Counted from the first letter of the stretch, positions 49,362 through 60,648 are shown. The stretch is 64,000 nt of DNA from Maylandia zebra (GCF_041146795.1 NC_135188.1:308501-372500); one strand, 5' to 3'. Numbers and translations: made by a program. The notes: generated by a model from the sequence alone, not told the origin.

Positions 49362-49537
49362 GACGCCGGTTCCCCCGACTCTCAAGTGATCCCTGGTGAA
49401 GGAAAGGGCCGATTGCGTATACCCCGCCTTTTACCTTCTCGCCAGTGGTCTACTCACTTGGAGCCCGGGTGTGCCTGGTCGCCCTGAAGAACAAACACAT
49501 AATAAAGAGTGACCCATCCCACCAAAGAGAAGAACCA

Positions 49538-51093
49538 ATGACAACACCAGGGACGCCTGAAATACACGAAATCAGCCCGATGAATACAGGAGAAGAAGAG
49601 TCACTAGCACCAGCCCCAAAGCTGTTGTGCTTAAGTGCTTGTCACCTTCAACGGAAACGGCTCATGTGTCGCCTGATCTGTCTGATGGCCGTCATCTTAG
49701 TGATGATGCTCTTCTGGCTGATACCTGGAAGAGCCCCCAGAACAGCACCAACTATTCCCCGTCTCAAGAGGTGGACCCATGACAATTCCCATCTGACCGA
49801 AATGACCCAAGATCACCTTCACCCATGGATGAATAATGCCTGGTACCGATACCTGTACAACACAATAGAAGACAAAGACTGTTATGTCTGTTCACACATG
49901 CCTAGTACTTCAGTCTACCCCACCATATATGGTCGCATGATGAGCAGTCACTGGCAAAGTGAATGTGCAGCCAGTTTCGCCAGCATTGGAAGACAACATT
50001 AAACAATCAGACTTGGAGCTTCACTCCCAGGGGCAAAAACAAAAGGCCTGAAGAATGGAACCTGTGACGACAAATTCTGGGTAGATATGACAGTAAAAAA
50101 CAGAAATGCTTCTGTCCCTTTCCCTGTTTTTATGACCCCTACAGAGAAGCAGCATCCTCTGTGCTTCTACCAAGCAGCAGAGCAAGGACGCCACCCCCTG
50201 GGCCAGACCAGCAACTGCAACACAACCTATGGAACAGTACCATACGGGACAATCAAACTACATCGACAGGTAAATGGTACTTATTGGGTACAAAGTATGG
50301 CATGGCTGTGCGGACAGCGTGCATACTTTATGCTGCCACCCAATTGGTCAGGATGCTGTGCACCTATCTTCATTTCAGATCACACTTTTAAGATAACAGT
50401 GCACAACAAGACCAGAGTTAAGCGCGATGTAGAAATCAAGCCTCATGATTCAATCCTTGGAACTGACGTTCCAGAGAACTTCAAGCTCTGGAACACCGGC
50501 GAGAAGGTAGTCCACGCTCTGTTTCCCTGGACAGGAGTAGGAAAGCACGCACTACGAATAGAGACTTTAGACTATCGTTTTGGACTGTTTTTGAACGCTT
50601 CCACCCGCATTGACAAATCACAGAATGAAGAAATTGATGCAATCCGCATCACTGTCATGCAACACCGAGTAGCTTTAGACATTATTCTTGCAGAGAAAGG
50701 AGGTCTCTGCATATTGTTTAACAAGACATGTTGCACTTACATACCTGACAACATACACTCATTAAACATGACAAATGCTTTGAAGAGCATTTGTCATGTT
50801 GTCACGCTCAGCAACAGGACTACGTAACCGATGACCAAGGCTGGTGGGACTGGTTGCTGAACGGCTCCTGGAAATCTTTGCTGATTAAAGGCCTGTTGGC
50901 CCTCTGCAGTATGATGTTACTATTTTGCATTTTTGCTGCTTGCATTATTCCTTGTCTGAGACGCATGGTGATGAATATGTTTAACCATACTTTAGGAAAT
51001 TATGTCTTGATCCAGAGAAATGTTGAGGATCCCATTCGCCAGTATGATATGCTAAACATAGAGGAAAGAGTGGAGAATTTCTATTCTTATTAG
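49538..51093 (+). pseudogene. Endogenous retrovirus env (gamma-type), disrupted
   Basis: ATG at 49538, then a hydrophobic signal-anchor (near 49670-49725). A TAA at 50000-50002 interrupts an otherwise open frame. Next come a surface-subunit part with WLCGQRAYFMLPP, a furin-like RVKR (50414-50425) and a transmembrane subunit with a CX6CC motif (50708-50734). At a hairpin near 50765-50800 the frame shifts, and the membrane anchor and tail continue in another frame to 51093 (the first frame stops at 50825-50827). The CX6CC motif and cleavage site place it with gamma-type envelopes, whose role is cell entry. The nonsense codon and frameshift argue against a domesticated function. Confidence 0.85.
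50765..50800. repeat. Perfect 15-bp-stem hairpin inside env
   Basis: The arms 50765-50779 and 50786-50800 are exact inverse complements around a 6-base loop. The env frameshift falls here, so the hairpin probably marks a templated inverted duplication that broke the gene. Confidence 0.9.
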
Positions 51094-51193
51094 GAGCTGT
51101 TGTTTAAATACTTCACTGAATGACATGCAAGTTGAAAATGTGATTTAACAAGTGACTATGCATTGATATAACCCTGTGAAATATATTAACATC

Positions 51194-51203
51194 AGGAGGG
51201 AAA
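51194..51203 (+). other. Polypurine tract of the provirus
   Basis: AGGAGGGAAA lies immediately before the TGTT start of the LTR, where plus-strand DNA synthesis is primed. Confidence 0.75.
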
Positions 51204-51716
51204 TGTTAGAGATTTTCTACATTATACATTATAACCAAATCTCTATAATACAATATAATCAAGTGTGCCTTATATTCTAACCAAGTATGCCTTATATTTT
51301 GTGTGTTCATATATTTTCACATAACCAAGCCTATTGTTGAAGAATCACCTAACCAAGTCTATTGTTAAAGGAAAACATGATGCATTCCTTACCTCAGTGT
51401 TTGAGATGTTTGACAAGCATGATATAATGATGCATTCTTTACTTCAGTGTCTGTGATGTCAGATAAAGCATGATATACTTCTGTATTCTTATCCCAGTGT
51501 GTGAAAGATCAGATAAGCTGATTTAATGTCTAACCTCTCTTCGACTTCTGTTAAAAAAGGAAGTACTATGTAACCTGCTTTGCCCTATAAATAAAGGAAG
51601 CAAGCCTGCACTCGGTGTGTGTGTCTTCTCAGAGACATTCACCCGTGCGCACGTTTTCTAATTACTCTCTGAGTTTGGTCTGCAGTTGTCTCATTTCTCT
51701 TACTTGTGTTTGAACA
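51204..51716 (+). repeat. 3' LTR, 513 bp
   Basis: It begins TGTTAGAG directly after the polypurine tract and ends TTGAACA, giving a TGTT...AACA terminal inverted repeat. U3 has repeated TAACCAA motifs and direct repeats around GATGCATTC(C/T)TTAC (51376-51480), which may be enhancers. A TATA box and poly(A) signal lie at 51586-51595. No second LTR is in the window, so target duplication and age cannot be judged. Confidence 0.8.
51586..51595 (+). promoter_or_regulatory. LTR TATA box overlapping poly(A) signal
   Basis: TATAAATAAA holds both TATAAATA and AATAAA in the sense direction, about 130 bp before the LTR end. Confidence 0.65.
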
Positions 51717-51717
51717 A

Positions 51718-52491
51718 ATGTCTACCCCTGACACTGGACCAAAGAAAAGAAAGTCTAGTCAAAATGCCACAAGAGAAGAAATTGTGAAAAAGAAGACCAA
51801 ACAGCACGCAAACACCATTGACACAGACAGCAGCAAAGATGAAAGTAACAATGAAGTCAGGAAAATCATTGACCCGGCAGCAGGAAACACATCTGGAAAA
51901 CACCGACATAAACAGAGTGGCAGGGGAAGAGCAAAAGTAAGGGTAGAAGAAGACACAACAGGTGATGAAGATATGCCAGGGATGGTGACTACAGAGAGTA
52001 GTGAAGGTGAAGATTATGATGATAACTGTGAACACATTGACCTTACAGCAGCAGGTACATTGGGATCCACCAAAGGTAAAGATAATGCTAAAGAAAAGGG
52101 AAAAGCCACAAAGGCCACAGGACATTTCTTTAGTCGTACTCAATTTCATAAAAAGAAGAATAAATGTTGGGAATCTCCTAAAATTATGTCAGAAAGAATT
52201 GCAATCCAAAGAAAAATGCAAAATGTTGTTAGACCAAACGAAACAACTGAGGGTGTGAACCAAACACAGACAGAGACAAGAGATGAAAACAATGAAGCCT
52301 TGAGGCCAGAAAGCTTGCGTGAAGATGAAAACAGTATGCAAACAGTGACTACAGATAATGAAGAAGACAAAGCTGACGATGAAAATGGTCCCTTGTTGAA
52401 CAAAACAGACATAGACCAAGAAGTTTCCAGTGGACTAGTGAGAAAAACTACAGAAAAAATCCAAGCTTTGAGCAGAGAGGTCCCCCGCTGA
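51718..52491 (+). CDS. Unrecognised 257-aa lysine/acid-rich ORF directly after the LTR
   Basis: An uninterrupted frame from the ATG at 51718 to the stop at 52489-52491. The product is hydrophilic, with basic clusters near the start (KKRK, KKKTK) that could be nuclear-localisation signals and many Glu/Asp/Ser stretches later. I see no domain, membrane segment or known motif. The ATG lies two bases after the LTR, in the same direction, so an LTR-driven transcript could contain it. It ends at the edge of the LINE 3' region, so the true C-terminus may be lost. It may be an exon or a fragment of an unknown element. Confidence 0.4.
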   Translation: MSTPDTGPKKRKSSQNATREEIVKKKTKQHANTIDTDSSKDESNNEVRKIIDPAAGNTSGKHRHKQSGRGRAKVRVEEDTTGDEDMPGMVTTESSEGEDYDDNCEHIDLTAAGTLGSTKGKDNAKEKGKATKATGHFFSRTQFHKKKNKCWESPKIMSERIAIQRKMQNVVRPNETTEGVNQTQTETRDENNEALRPESLREDENSMQTVTTDNEEDKADDENGPLLNKTDIDQEVSSGLVRKTTEKIQALSREVPR

Positions 52492-53224
52492 CCCCAGTAG
52501 GCACTCCCATACTCCGCGACCCACCAGGGAAAGGGGGCACAGGCCCATCCAGACCGGGGCCCAGCGCAGCAGCGCCCCCCCGGCCCCACAGAGCCCGGGA
52601 CAGTCCACCCAACCCCACCACAGAGAAAACTGCACCCACCCCACCATCCATTCATCTTCCAGACTACATGAGACAATAGACGCCCAGGCTGAGATCTTCC
52701 TCCACCTCTCCTGTATCTCCCCCTCCTGCAGAGAGTTCCTGAGGAGAGGAAAGCTCCTGCAAGGTGTGACAATCTCCCCCACCAGTTGAAGAGCCCCCCA
52801 GGCGGCTCGACGCACCGGCGGCTCGACGCACCGGCGGCACCCCGCGCCAGGGATGGGCCCCCATGCACCCACCCGCCCACAACCCCGGACCCAAGGCCCC
52901 GAGGCCCGGCCAGGGCACTAGCCCAGAGACGGAGCGCCCACAGAACCTCACGCCCATCCCGGACCCACCCAGGGGCAGACAGGCTACCAGGTCAGTAACC
53001 CACGTCCGTCAGCACAGACCCTCCCCTAGTCCCGCTGCACGCAGCCACGAGGAAACAGTCACCCGAGAGCCAAAAGAGCCCCCACCCGGACATGACCGCT
53101 ACCCCGGGTTGAGCCCCCCAAGGAAGATGCCTCCGGGGAACCCCCCGACGCCCTAAGCCTGTCCCTACCCCCACACCAATCACAACAGTGAAGGCGGGAC
53201 CAAACTATGACCCCCCCACCCCCA
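52492..53224 (-). other. GC-rich 3' UTR of the LINE
   Basis: C-rich on the plus strand, with CGCACCGGCGGCT repeated near 52808-52835. Open frames here on both strands are compositional. A gene is unlikely. Confidence 0.6.
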
Positions 53225-54640
53225 CTAGGTGATGGAGCTGATCAAAGGATCCCAGAGCAATTGATCTGATGTGGTGGCAGAGGCTGTATCAAGACTAATG
53301 TAATCTAATAGATAATTTCTATATTGGTTAGAATTAAGATTGTTTTTATTTTTCCAGTTCATGAGGACAGTTTTCTTGGCTATGCATAGGGCAGTGAAAA
53401 CCATATGGGCTATATTCTTTTCTGAAGTGACATTATCTAAGCTGCCCAACAAACACACTAAGGGGGAAGTTGGAATGTTACATTTCAGACACTTTGATAA
53501 GTCTTCACATATCTCACGCCAAAACTTCTGCACTGGTGGACAGAACCAAAGAGCGTGAATGTAATTGTCTGGTGTATTGCCTTGACAGTGGGAGCAGTTG
53601 TTGGAAGATGTAAAGCCCATCTTGAACATCCGATGACCTGTATAGTGCACTCTATGTAGTATTTTGTATTGTATTAATTGCAGACTGGGATTTTTAATCA
53701 ATTTAAAGGTTTTTAAGCATACCCGAGACCAAAAGTTTTGGTCTAAGCTGACTGATAAATCTGCTTCCCACTTTGCAATAGGAAGGGATATTGATTCATC
53801 TAATTTAGAAAGTGTTCTGTATATTTTAGATAATAATTTGGGGGATTTAAGAGTAAGGAAATGTGCCGCACTTGGTGGTGTTTGTAATTCAACTTGACTG
53901 AGGTTAAATTTCTTTTTTACTATGGATTTAATTTGTTGATATTCTAAAAATCTTTTCTTGTTGATCCCATATTGTGCAACTAGTCTGTCAAATGGAATAA
54001 ATTCTGTTCCCTCTAATATATGTTCTAAGTATTTAATTCCTTTACAACTCCATTCTGGGAAATTAATCATATTATTGTTTTGTAATATGTCAGGGTTATT
54101 CCAGATAGGTGTACGTTTACATGGGATTAATGAAGATGCCGTTATTTTTAGAAACTCCCACCATGCTGTCAGAGAAGAGCTGATGTTGATACTTTTAAAG
54201 CATTCATGTCTTTTGATGTTTGAGCTAATAAATGGTAGGTCTGAAATCTCTAGATCCTTGCATAGTGCCTGTTCAACATCTAGCCAGGGCTCATCTAAGA
54301 AGGTATGTTTTGACCATTCTGAGATGAACTGAAGCCTGTTGGCTAAGAAGTATTGGTGAAAATTAGGCAGATCTAATCCTCCTCTATCCTTGGTTCTTTG
54401 TAGCGTTTTTAAGCTGATACGCGGGGGTTTATCTTTCCAAAGGAATTTGGAAATATATGAATCCAGAGATCTGAACCAATCTTGTGATGGTTTGTTAGGG
54501 ATCATCAAAAATAAGTAATTTATTTTTGGCAAGATCATCATTTTTATAGTGGCGACCCTTCCCATGAGTGATATGGGTAGAGATTTCCATCTAGTCAGAT
54601 CGCCTTCTACTTTCTTTAGAAGTGGGATGTGGTTGATGGT
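53225..54640 (-). pseudogene. LINE ORF2, C-terminal part
   Basis: Minus-strand frame open from about 54640 through MGRVATIKM (near 54565) to the stop at 53225. LPISLMGRVATIKMMILPK follows the RT domain in fish L1-type proteins. A cysteine-histidine motif, CSHCQ...YIHALWFC, lies near the end (53550-53610). The RT palm with its FADD motif is absent: the segment after LEKTI joins directly to HIPLLKKVEGDL, implying deletion of several hundred residues. Confidence 0.8.
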
Positions 54641-55597
54641 TTTTTCTAATTCCTGAATATTTTTGTTTTCTTCTTTCTTTTTGTGTGATGAGAAAGAAAT
54701 TATTTTACCTCTATTTTACCTCTCATCACAGCATTCCCATAGAACAGAAGCAGATATTCCGGGAGTGTCATTAAAGTCTAAATATGAAGTCCATTCCTTT
54801 TTAAAATATTTAATAAAGTCTTCATCTTTAAGCAATGATGTATTAAATCTCCAGTTTTTACTTGGCGTAGTAGTATTCTTGTGCATTAGTGTTAAAGATA
54901 CAGGAGCATGATCGCTGGCAGCTATAGGATGAATCTCAGTGTCTGAAATGTCACTCAGCAGTGAGCTGCTGACCAGAAAATAATCCAGACGAGAGTAAGA
55001 GTGATGAACATGCGAGAAAAAAGTATATTCCTTACTGTTGGGGTGAAGGGAGCGCCATCCATTGCGAAGGCCAAAGTCGCTCATATACTGTTTGATTATA
55101 TTTGTGGAATGCCAATTGCGCTGAGTTCCTGTTGTGTTGAGCCTATCCATTTCTTCATTTAGTCCAAGGTTGAGGTCACCGCCAAGAATGAGTGTGCATT
55201 CGAGGTGTTCAGAGAGTGCACTAAAAAATCCGTGGAAGAATGAGGGTTCATCAACATTTGGACCATATATACTTACAATACATAGGTTTTTGTTCAATAT
55301 TGATAGTTTAATAATTAGAAATCTACCCTCTGGATCTATAACTGTATCGAGTACTGTAAAATTAACATTTTTATGTATTAAAATTGCTACTCCCCGTTGT
55401 CTAGAATTATAACAGGCTGCAAACACGTTAGGAAACTCAGGTGTTTTAAGTTCGTTTAAACCTGTGACAGGTCTGTGAGTTTCTTTTAATAAAACAACAT
55501 CTGCCTGTAGTTTTTTAAGCTGGTTAAATATCTTTAACCTCTTTCCTCTGGTGCCAGCTCCATTTACATTCCATGTGACAAACCTCAGCATGCCCAT
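54641..55597 (-). pseudogene. LINE ORF2, endonuclease part
   Basis: From the ATG at 55597. An AP-type endonuclease, which nicks target DNA to prime reverse transcription, with WNVNG, LLKETH, GGDLNLGLN, SRLDYFLVS and ASDHAPVS motifs, all expected catalytic positions present. The frame ends at 54716, where an 11-bp tandem duplication (TATTTTACCTC twice, 54701-54722) shifts it. The expected continuation RGKIISF is found in another frame. Confidence 0.85.
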
Positions 55598-56141
55598 AAT
55601 TGTGTGTGTATGTCTAATGATGTACGCTGGGTGTTTCGTTTAGACGGGTGGAGAGAAGGTGGAAACATCCCTTGTTTGTAAATAGAAAGAGAGAGAGGAA
55701 AAAAAAAAGGTGTGGTGAGAGGCTCCATAAGTCTGACTATGTGTGTGAATATTCACTAATATGAGCAAGCGTGGCTTGTGTTATGTGTCTTGCAAGTCTG
55801 TGCGTGCTGTGAGGCTGTTGTGAATATGCTGCCGTTGAGCGGATGTGTTTGCGTGATCGTGGTGTGAAAATATGGAGAAATAGAGGGTGTTGTTTGTAGG
55901 TGAGTGGGGAAGTAGGTGATCACAGCAGTGAAAGATAAGAGAAAGAAAGAAACCACATGAACTGTGAGCAACAACAAAAAAAAGGAACGAAACGGAAACA
56001 TTCCAATTAAAGTAATGACGGAGGGTGACGGTGTTATATCTGCTATGACATCATATTGATATTACTAGGTTAAACCCATGTTAAAGGAGAAAGTGTGAAT
56101 GAATAAGAAAAGAGTGTAGCGGGTTCTTATCTGGAGTGCAG
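55598..56141 (-). other. Spacer between LINE ORF1 and ORF2
   Basis: No coding content is seen. Purine-rich and TG-rich stretches on the plus strand. Confidence 0.5.
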
Positions 56142-57000
56142 TCAATATAACCACGGTGTGGTGCCGGGGTCGCGGTACAGCTGTCCGTCCACGTAGAGCC
56201 GGTCCACGGCGATGACAGCACGGGAGCCTTTCTGGATGAAGCTACGTCGAATTGGGAACAGGACCTTGCGTCGTTCCAGGATCTCTTTGGGGAACTGGTC
56301 GTTCACGCTGAAGTCCGTTCCTTTCAGCTCTCTGCCGCGACTCTTCACCTGTTCCTTCTGTTTGAATTGACCGAATTTGGCCACAATAGGCCGTGGTCTC
56401 CCGGTCCGCGACCTCACGCCCCCCAAGCGATGTACTCTATCGAAGTCGATGTTCTTTACGGTGTCCTCCGGCAGCTTCAGGTGGATTTTGACGAAGCTTT
56501 TCACCGTTGCCTCCGCGTTCTGGAATACCAGAAAACACAAGATTATCTCTCATGCTACGGGCTTGTAGATCGATAACGGACTCTTTTATTTTTTTATTTT
56601 CAATGTTTAGCTGGGTCACATTATCGGTGAGAGATTTGACCGACTCCCGTAGCGTGGTATTTTCAGCGGCAAGCGTTTCCACCTGCTGCTGGCTGAATTC
56701 CAGGGATTCTCTCAGAGATTTAAATTCCCGGTGTAAAATCTCCACCAGGGACAGCCTCGCATCGAAACTGGACAATCGCTTGTCGATTGACTCCAGGATG
56801 TCTGCGATGTCTTTGCCGGCAGGCGATGTTGTACCGGGGGAGTCTGGTACAACTCCCTCCCGCCGACATCTCTTCGATGACGGCGTTTCAATTTTGGCCG
56901 GGAAGGATGCACTCTGGGCCTTCTTCATTACTAAATCTTGAAAACAGCGGTCGATGTAATCTTGGAGAGCGTCTAAACTCTCCCCGTTGTCCTCCAGGGT
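56142..57000 (-). pseudogene. LINE ORF1 (Transposase_22-like RNA-binding protein), frameshifted
   Basis: The frame reads LEDNGESLDALQDYI upstream of an ATG at 56928, so the true start may lie further 5' and be truncated. A long coiled coil (about 56590-56800) precedes RDNLVFSGIPE, typical of the RRM start. A frameshift near 56513 moves the remainder (EATVKSF, DRVHRLGG, and the C-terminal domain to 56142) to another frame. L1 ORF1 proteins coat LINE RNA as trimers. Confidence 0.8.
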
Positions 57001-57005
57001 GTTAG

Positions 57006-57392
57006 AGATGATAAAACAGATGTTGTTAGTTATATGACAATTGATTAGTATATTTGGTAATACTGAAGCTTGAAAAACCTTTGTTAAACTCTATGCTACC
57101 ATTTGCTTTTTTTCCAATTCTCCGGCGTCTGACGTCACCTACAACATGGGTCGCTTAGTCCTTCCAATGATACAATACAAATAGCTAAACTTCCATAATT
57201 TTCATCCCTGTCCCTGGACATTCCAGTTATGTAATATACATCACTAATGCTTCCAACATTGTGCTGGTGTCCTCTGTATGCAGTGCGTCTTTGGAAACAT
57301 GCCATGCTATGTGCACCAAACATCTGAACTGCATTTAATGTTTTTGTTTATATTTTATGTATTTTTTAAAAATAATTTCTCTTTCAACACAG
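57006..57392. other. No gene seen
   Basis: AT-rich, with short TTCCA-containing motifs that recur near 58440-58560. It could be intron or 5' sequence of the following unit. Confidence 0.5.
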
Positions 57393-57746
57393 TATTGCAA
57401 GTCCTTAGTCAAGTGGGCTCCTCACAAGAAGAGGAAAATGGATAGAAGAGGGAGGACTCCAATTCCTGAGGACCCTGTGAAAAGCAATAAACCACCACTG
57501 GTGGAAAAAGATGACCTGGAGCCACAGGATGAAACTAGGAAGTTGGAGATTTCTAAAGCCATTAAAGAGCCTCAGTCCAGCAATGATGGTGTGCCAGTGA
57601 ATGTAAGTTAACAGAGTAACACAGCCAACAAGAAATGAAATATCAGATGAAATGAGTTACTGCAACAAATACTAAGAATCTCCTCTCTTCATTTGTCTTT
57701 GCAGGCAGACGGTGTTGCTGATGGGAAAGGAAAATTAATGCAATAA
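57393..57746 (+). CDS. Unit a: two candidate 3' exons of an unrecognised small gene
   Basis: Exon 57393-57602 has an acceptor (TTTCAACACAG) and a donor (AAT|GTAAGT). Exon 57705-57746 follows an acceptor TTTGTCTTTGCAG and ends in TAA. The intron is phase 0, so the frame joins cleanly into about 84 codons: a hydrophilic product with KWAPHKKRK early and a charged tail. The stop overlaps an AATAAA, and a second AATAAA lies at 57832-57837. No upstream exon or function is recognised. Parts resemble the unit at 60000-60130 and 63586 onward. Confidence 0.4.
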
Positions 57747-57837
57747 AGACACACAAACATAGCTACACACACACAAGCATGCATGCACCTGCACACATAT
57801 GTTCATATACAACAATGTTCAGATAAAGTTCAATAAA

Positions 57838-58633
57838 GTTCTTGTTGTTCAACTGCAAAATCCTGTGTTTTCTTTCTCACACTGATGGAGGATGGGAAAA
57901 GTCCGCAGTCATGGTATTCAAAAAGAACATAATGCAAAGATTTGCAGCTGAATGTAAGAATCAGCATTGTAATGTAATCCTTATATAATAATATTGTATA
58001 CCTACTGACTATCTGAAGCACTATAGATAAAAAGTCCCATTTTAACTGTAGATTCAAAAAATCCTTTATTCAAAAAATTTGTTTTATTCTTTTCTTTGTA
58101 ATTCCAGATTAAAGTTATAGTACACTAACAAGATTCCTAAAGGATGATAACCAAATGCAATTCATTAGGTTTGTTGAATTAATTGCACAAAATTCCTAAG
58201 AAGTCATCCCTCATTCCAAGTTACACTGTCCTGCAATGTGTTGTAGAAATGGATTGTCTGATTTGCTAATCAAGAGTGATGTCAGAGTGATGTCACCAGA
58301 AGTCCCCAGAGGTGTGATTTGGTAAACGGTAAGTCTAATCACAATTCCTTCTATCCAAATGACTAATTCTATTTTTTTTTAAATCCTCATCCCTAAAGGT
58401 TCCAATTTTAGAATGCAAATCAATAATAATTCTTTCAATTCCAGTTTTTTCACTCTAATTCATAGATCTTCCACTTATTGAATAGAAATTACTAATCCTT
58501 CCAAGATACTAATTAATATTTCCTCTGTGTGCAGCTTATCTTTTGAAATTGGGTCTTTTGTTCCTTCTTATTCCTCCTGTGAGAATGTCATGTATGTGCC
58601 AGTGTGTTAGATCTACACCTCTTTGATTTCTCA
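57838..58633. other. Spacer with promoter-like repeat
   Basis: The stretch 58080-58260 (with GATTCCTAA and AAAATTCCTAA) resembles 59715-59867, which leads to a TATA box before unit c. This suggests duplicated promoter regions. No ORF is seen. Confidence 0.4.
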
Positions 58634-58639
58634 GACTGA

Positions 58640-58993
58640 GTGGTCTCAACTGATGCTCCTGAAATGTCATTTGTAATTCCTGCAGTGGAAATGCAGATGC
58701 AATGCATTGCTCCCAATATAGCACCCTTTGGTCAAATCCAGAGCCACCAGGCTGAACATCCTGTAGCAGAATCTTGCAGGCAAGAGCAATTTCTCTTATA
58801 CCCTTATATTTTACACATTATAATAAATCCAATGATGTTTACATTTTGTTTGTATAAACTGATAACTTTCAGGTGCAGATGTGGACGTTTGGACAAACTG
58901 TTCATGTGGATAATCCTCATTGCTGTTTTTGCGATCATTGGACTCTACGTGATCATTTTGCTACTGCTTTATTACAACAACAACTTTTCATGA
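58640..58993 (+). CDS. Unit b: candidate small membrane protein fragment
   Basis: An open frame ends at TGA 58991-58993 with RLDKLFMWIILIAVFAIIG and further hydrophobic residues, a clear membrane segment with a short polar tail. A 93-base stretch (58780-58872) has GC...AG intron borders (CAG|GCAAG to TTTCAG); removing or keeping it leaves the frame intact. The 5' limit is unclear, since an in-frame stop sits just upstream at 58637. A poly(A) signal follows at 59023-59028, and the sequence after it resembles that after unit a. Function unknown. Confidence 0.35.
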   Translation: MVSTDAPEMSFVIPAVEMQMQCIAPNIAPFGQIQSHQAEHPVAESCRQEQFLLYPYILHIIINPMMFTFCLYKLITFRCRCGRLDKLFMWIILIAVFAIIGLYVIILLLLYYNNNFS

Positions 58994-59028
58994 GTTCATC
59001 CACAAACCACTGAGCAAAAGACAATAAA

Positions 59029-59714
59029 AGTGTTGTTGTTCAATGTCAAAATACGTAGTCTTCATTCTCACACTGGGTTAATGCGGGATGTACTGGTTAT
59101 GGACAAATCAAGTGTGTGATCATGTATGAGTTGTATAGTTTTAATGTTTTATTTGGGAACAGAATGGTGTGTATTTGTAAGTTTGGTGATGGAGTTTTTA
59201 TTATGAATGAATGATGAATTTTTATGAATTATTATGTCTATTTTTTTATGCTTAAGGACAACAGATGGTAATTAGCCCTTGGCTATAATCTGGTATGTTT
59301 ACATTCATGTAATTTTTTTTTACATTTATGTTCATTAACATGCACTGTCCTAAATAAATAAATAATAAATAAATAAATAATAAATGTCAAAGGTTGTCTA
59401 ACATCAAGATTTATGGTGGTTCAAACTGCAGACAAGAAAAGAAAACTACAGGTGAATCCAAATGTGATGCTCATTGTTGTTCCCAAGACTAAGCAAAAAA
59501 TGCAATGTAATATATTTGTACTAATCTTTAGCTGTTAGACTACTAAATGCTGACAGGGGTCGTTTGGATTCATATTTATGATTATTAATTTTTATAGGTT
59601 GTGTGAATGAGCAGACAAAAATGGCCCTTTTTGGGATTAATAAAGTTATGTGAGATTAGTTAAAAAGAAAAAAAATGGGCATTTGTGCAACATTTTATTT
59701 AATATTACAGAGTC
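59029..59714. other. No gene seen; AAAT microsatellite
   Basis: AT-rich intergenic DNA. An (AAAT)n-like run lies at 59351-59385. Confidence 0.6.
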
Positions 59715-59859
59715 AAAGTTTATTGATTTCTTTTACAAGGTATAATTTCAAATAAAATGATTCCTAATGGTAGCTGTGCAAATCTTGTTATTAAGTTAGT
59801 TGTATTAGTTACACATAAAATTCCTAATGGGTATTCCTATTTTCCAAGATCCAGTATCC

Positions 59860-59867
59860 TATAAAAG
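59860..59867 (+). promoter_or_regulatory. TATA box of unit c
   Basis: TATAAAAG at the end of a region duplicated from 58080-58260. A transcription start would be expected near 59890. Confidence 0.4.
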
Positions 59868-60189
59868 ACAGCAGAATTCAGTGTTCTTATTCGCTGAACG
59901 GTTGTTATATAACAGCAAACTTTGGAGGAGTGGCAGTGGAAACAGGCTTGAATTAGGAGTCCATGTTGTTACCTTTTAGGAGAAGATGGAGAAGATGGAT
60001 TTATTTGAAGGTTCTCCAATCAGAGTTAGTGGATCAAGCTGGAACCAGGGAGGTTGTTGCAGCTCTTCAAGGATCTCAGTTTCAGAGCAATGATGTTCCA
60101 TCCACTGTAAATTCATGGAGCACAGGAACACAACAAATCATTAATAAAAAATGTAAAAAAAGATTGCAAAAGACACTTAGAATCGCCAC
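59868..60189 (+). pseudogene. Unit c: 5' part, degenerate
   Basis: After the TATA box, a possible acceptor (TACCTTTTAG) precedes GAGAAGATGGAGAAG near 59980. The stretch 60010-60120 resembles the exon at 57490-57602 of unit a, including its donor (GTAAGT there, GTAAAT here). The unit is interrupted by a hAT-like element from 60190. A downstream exon-like piece resumes at 63586. Confidence 0.35.
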
Positions 60190-60351
60190 CAGTGTTGGTC
60201 AAGTTACTTGAAAAAAGTAATCAGTAACTAATTACTGAATACTTGCCCAAAAAAGTAATCCCGTTACTTTACTGATTACTTATTTTCAAAGGTAATTAAT
60301 TACTTAGTTACTTAGTTACTTAGTTACTTTTTAAAAAGCTTTTAAAAACAG

Positions 60352-60480
60352 CTTGGGGGCTCATCCTGTGGTATTGGGGTGGAATTTAAAAGTTTGGACG
60401 GTCCGAGGTTGTCGAACGGACAGGCACGAGCCAGTGGTCTGATGTGAGTGGACAAAAGCCGGCTTATCTAAAGGTAAGGC
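60352..60480 (+). other. Retroviral leader-like segment
   Basis: TTGGGGGCTCATCC resembles a tRNA-Pro primer-binding site, which normally begins TGGGGGCTCGTCC. The match fades after 13 bases. About 120 bases later AAAG|GTAAGG could be a splice donor. No LTR is recognisable before it. Confidence 0.3.
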
Positions 60481-60648
60481 ACTACCTGTTGAATTATTTC
60501 CAAAATGTGCCAAATTGGATATGACTAAATTAAAGTCTACTCACTGAAATTACTGGTAGAGTGTCTGTTTTGATTTTGATGAGAATCACCGTGTGTTATG
60601 CAGTTAAAGTTGCTTAAGAATGTTTAATGAAGTTGAAGAAATATGAAA

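Larger units (their letters stand above)
52492..57005 (-). mobile_element. L1-like LINE, minus strand, defective
   Basis: Reading on the minus strand: ORF1 (about 57000 to 56142), spacer, ORF2 endonuclease (from 55597), ORF2 C-terminal part (to 53225), GC-rich 3' UTR. ORF1 has a frameshift, ORF2 has an 11-bp duplication and lacks its reverse-transcriptase core. I found no poly(A) tail or target duplication, so the outer limits are approximate. Confidence 0.8.

Noticed and set aside
49538-51093. A domesticated (syncytin-like) env gene
   Set aside because: An in-frame stop at 50000-50002 and the frameshift near 50790 break it in this sequence.
52146-52880. Long minus-strand frame across 51.7-52.9 kb and others in the GC-rich region to 53183
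   Set aside because: They are antisense to the 257-aa ORF or arise from C-rich LINE 3' UTR composition, and no motif is seen.
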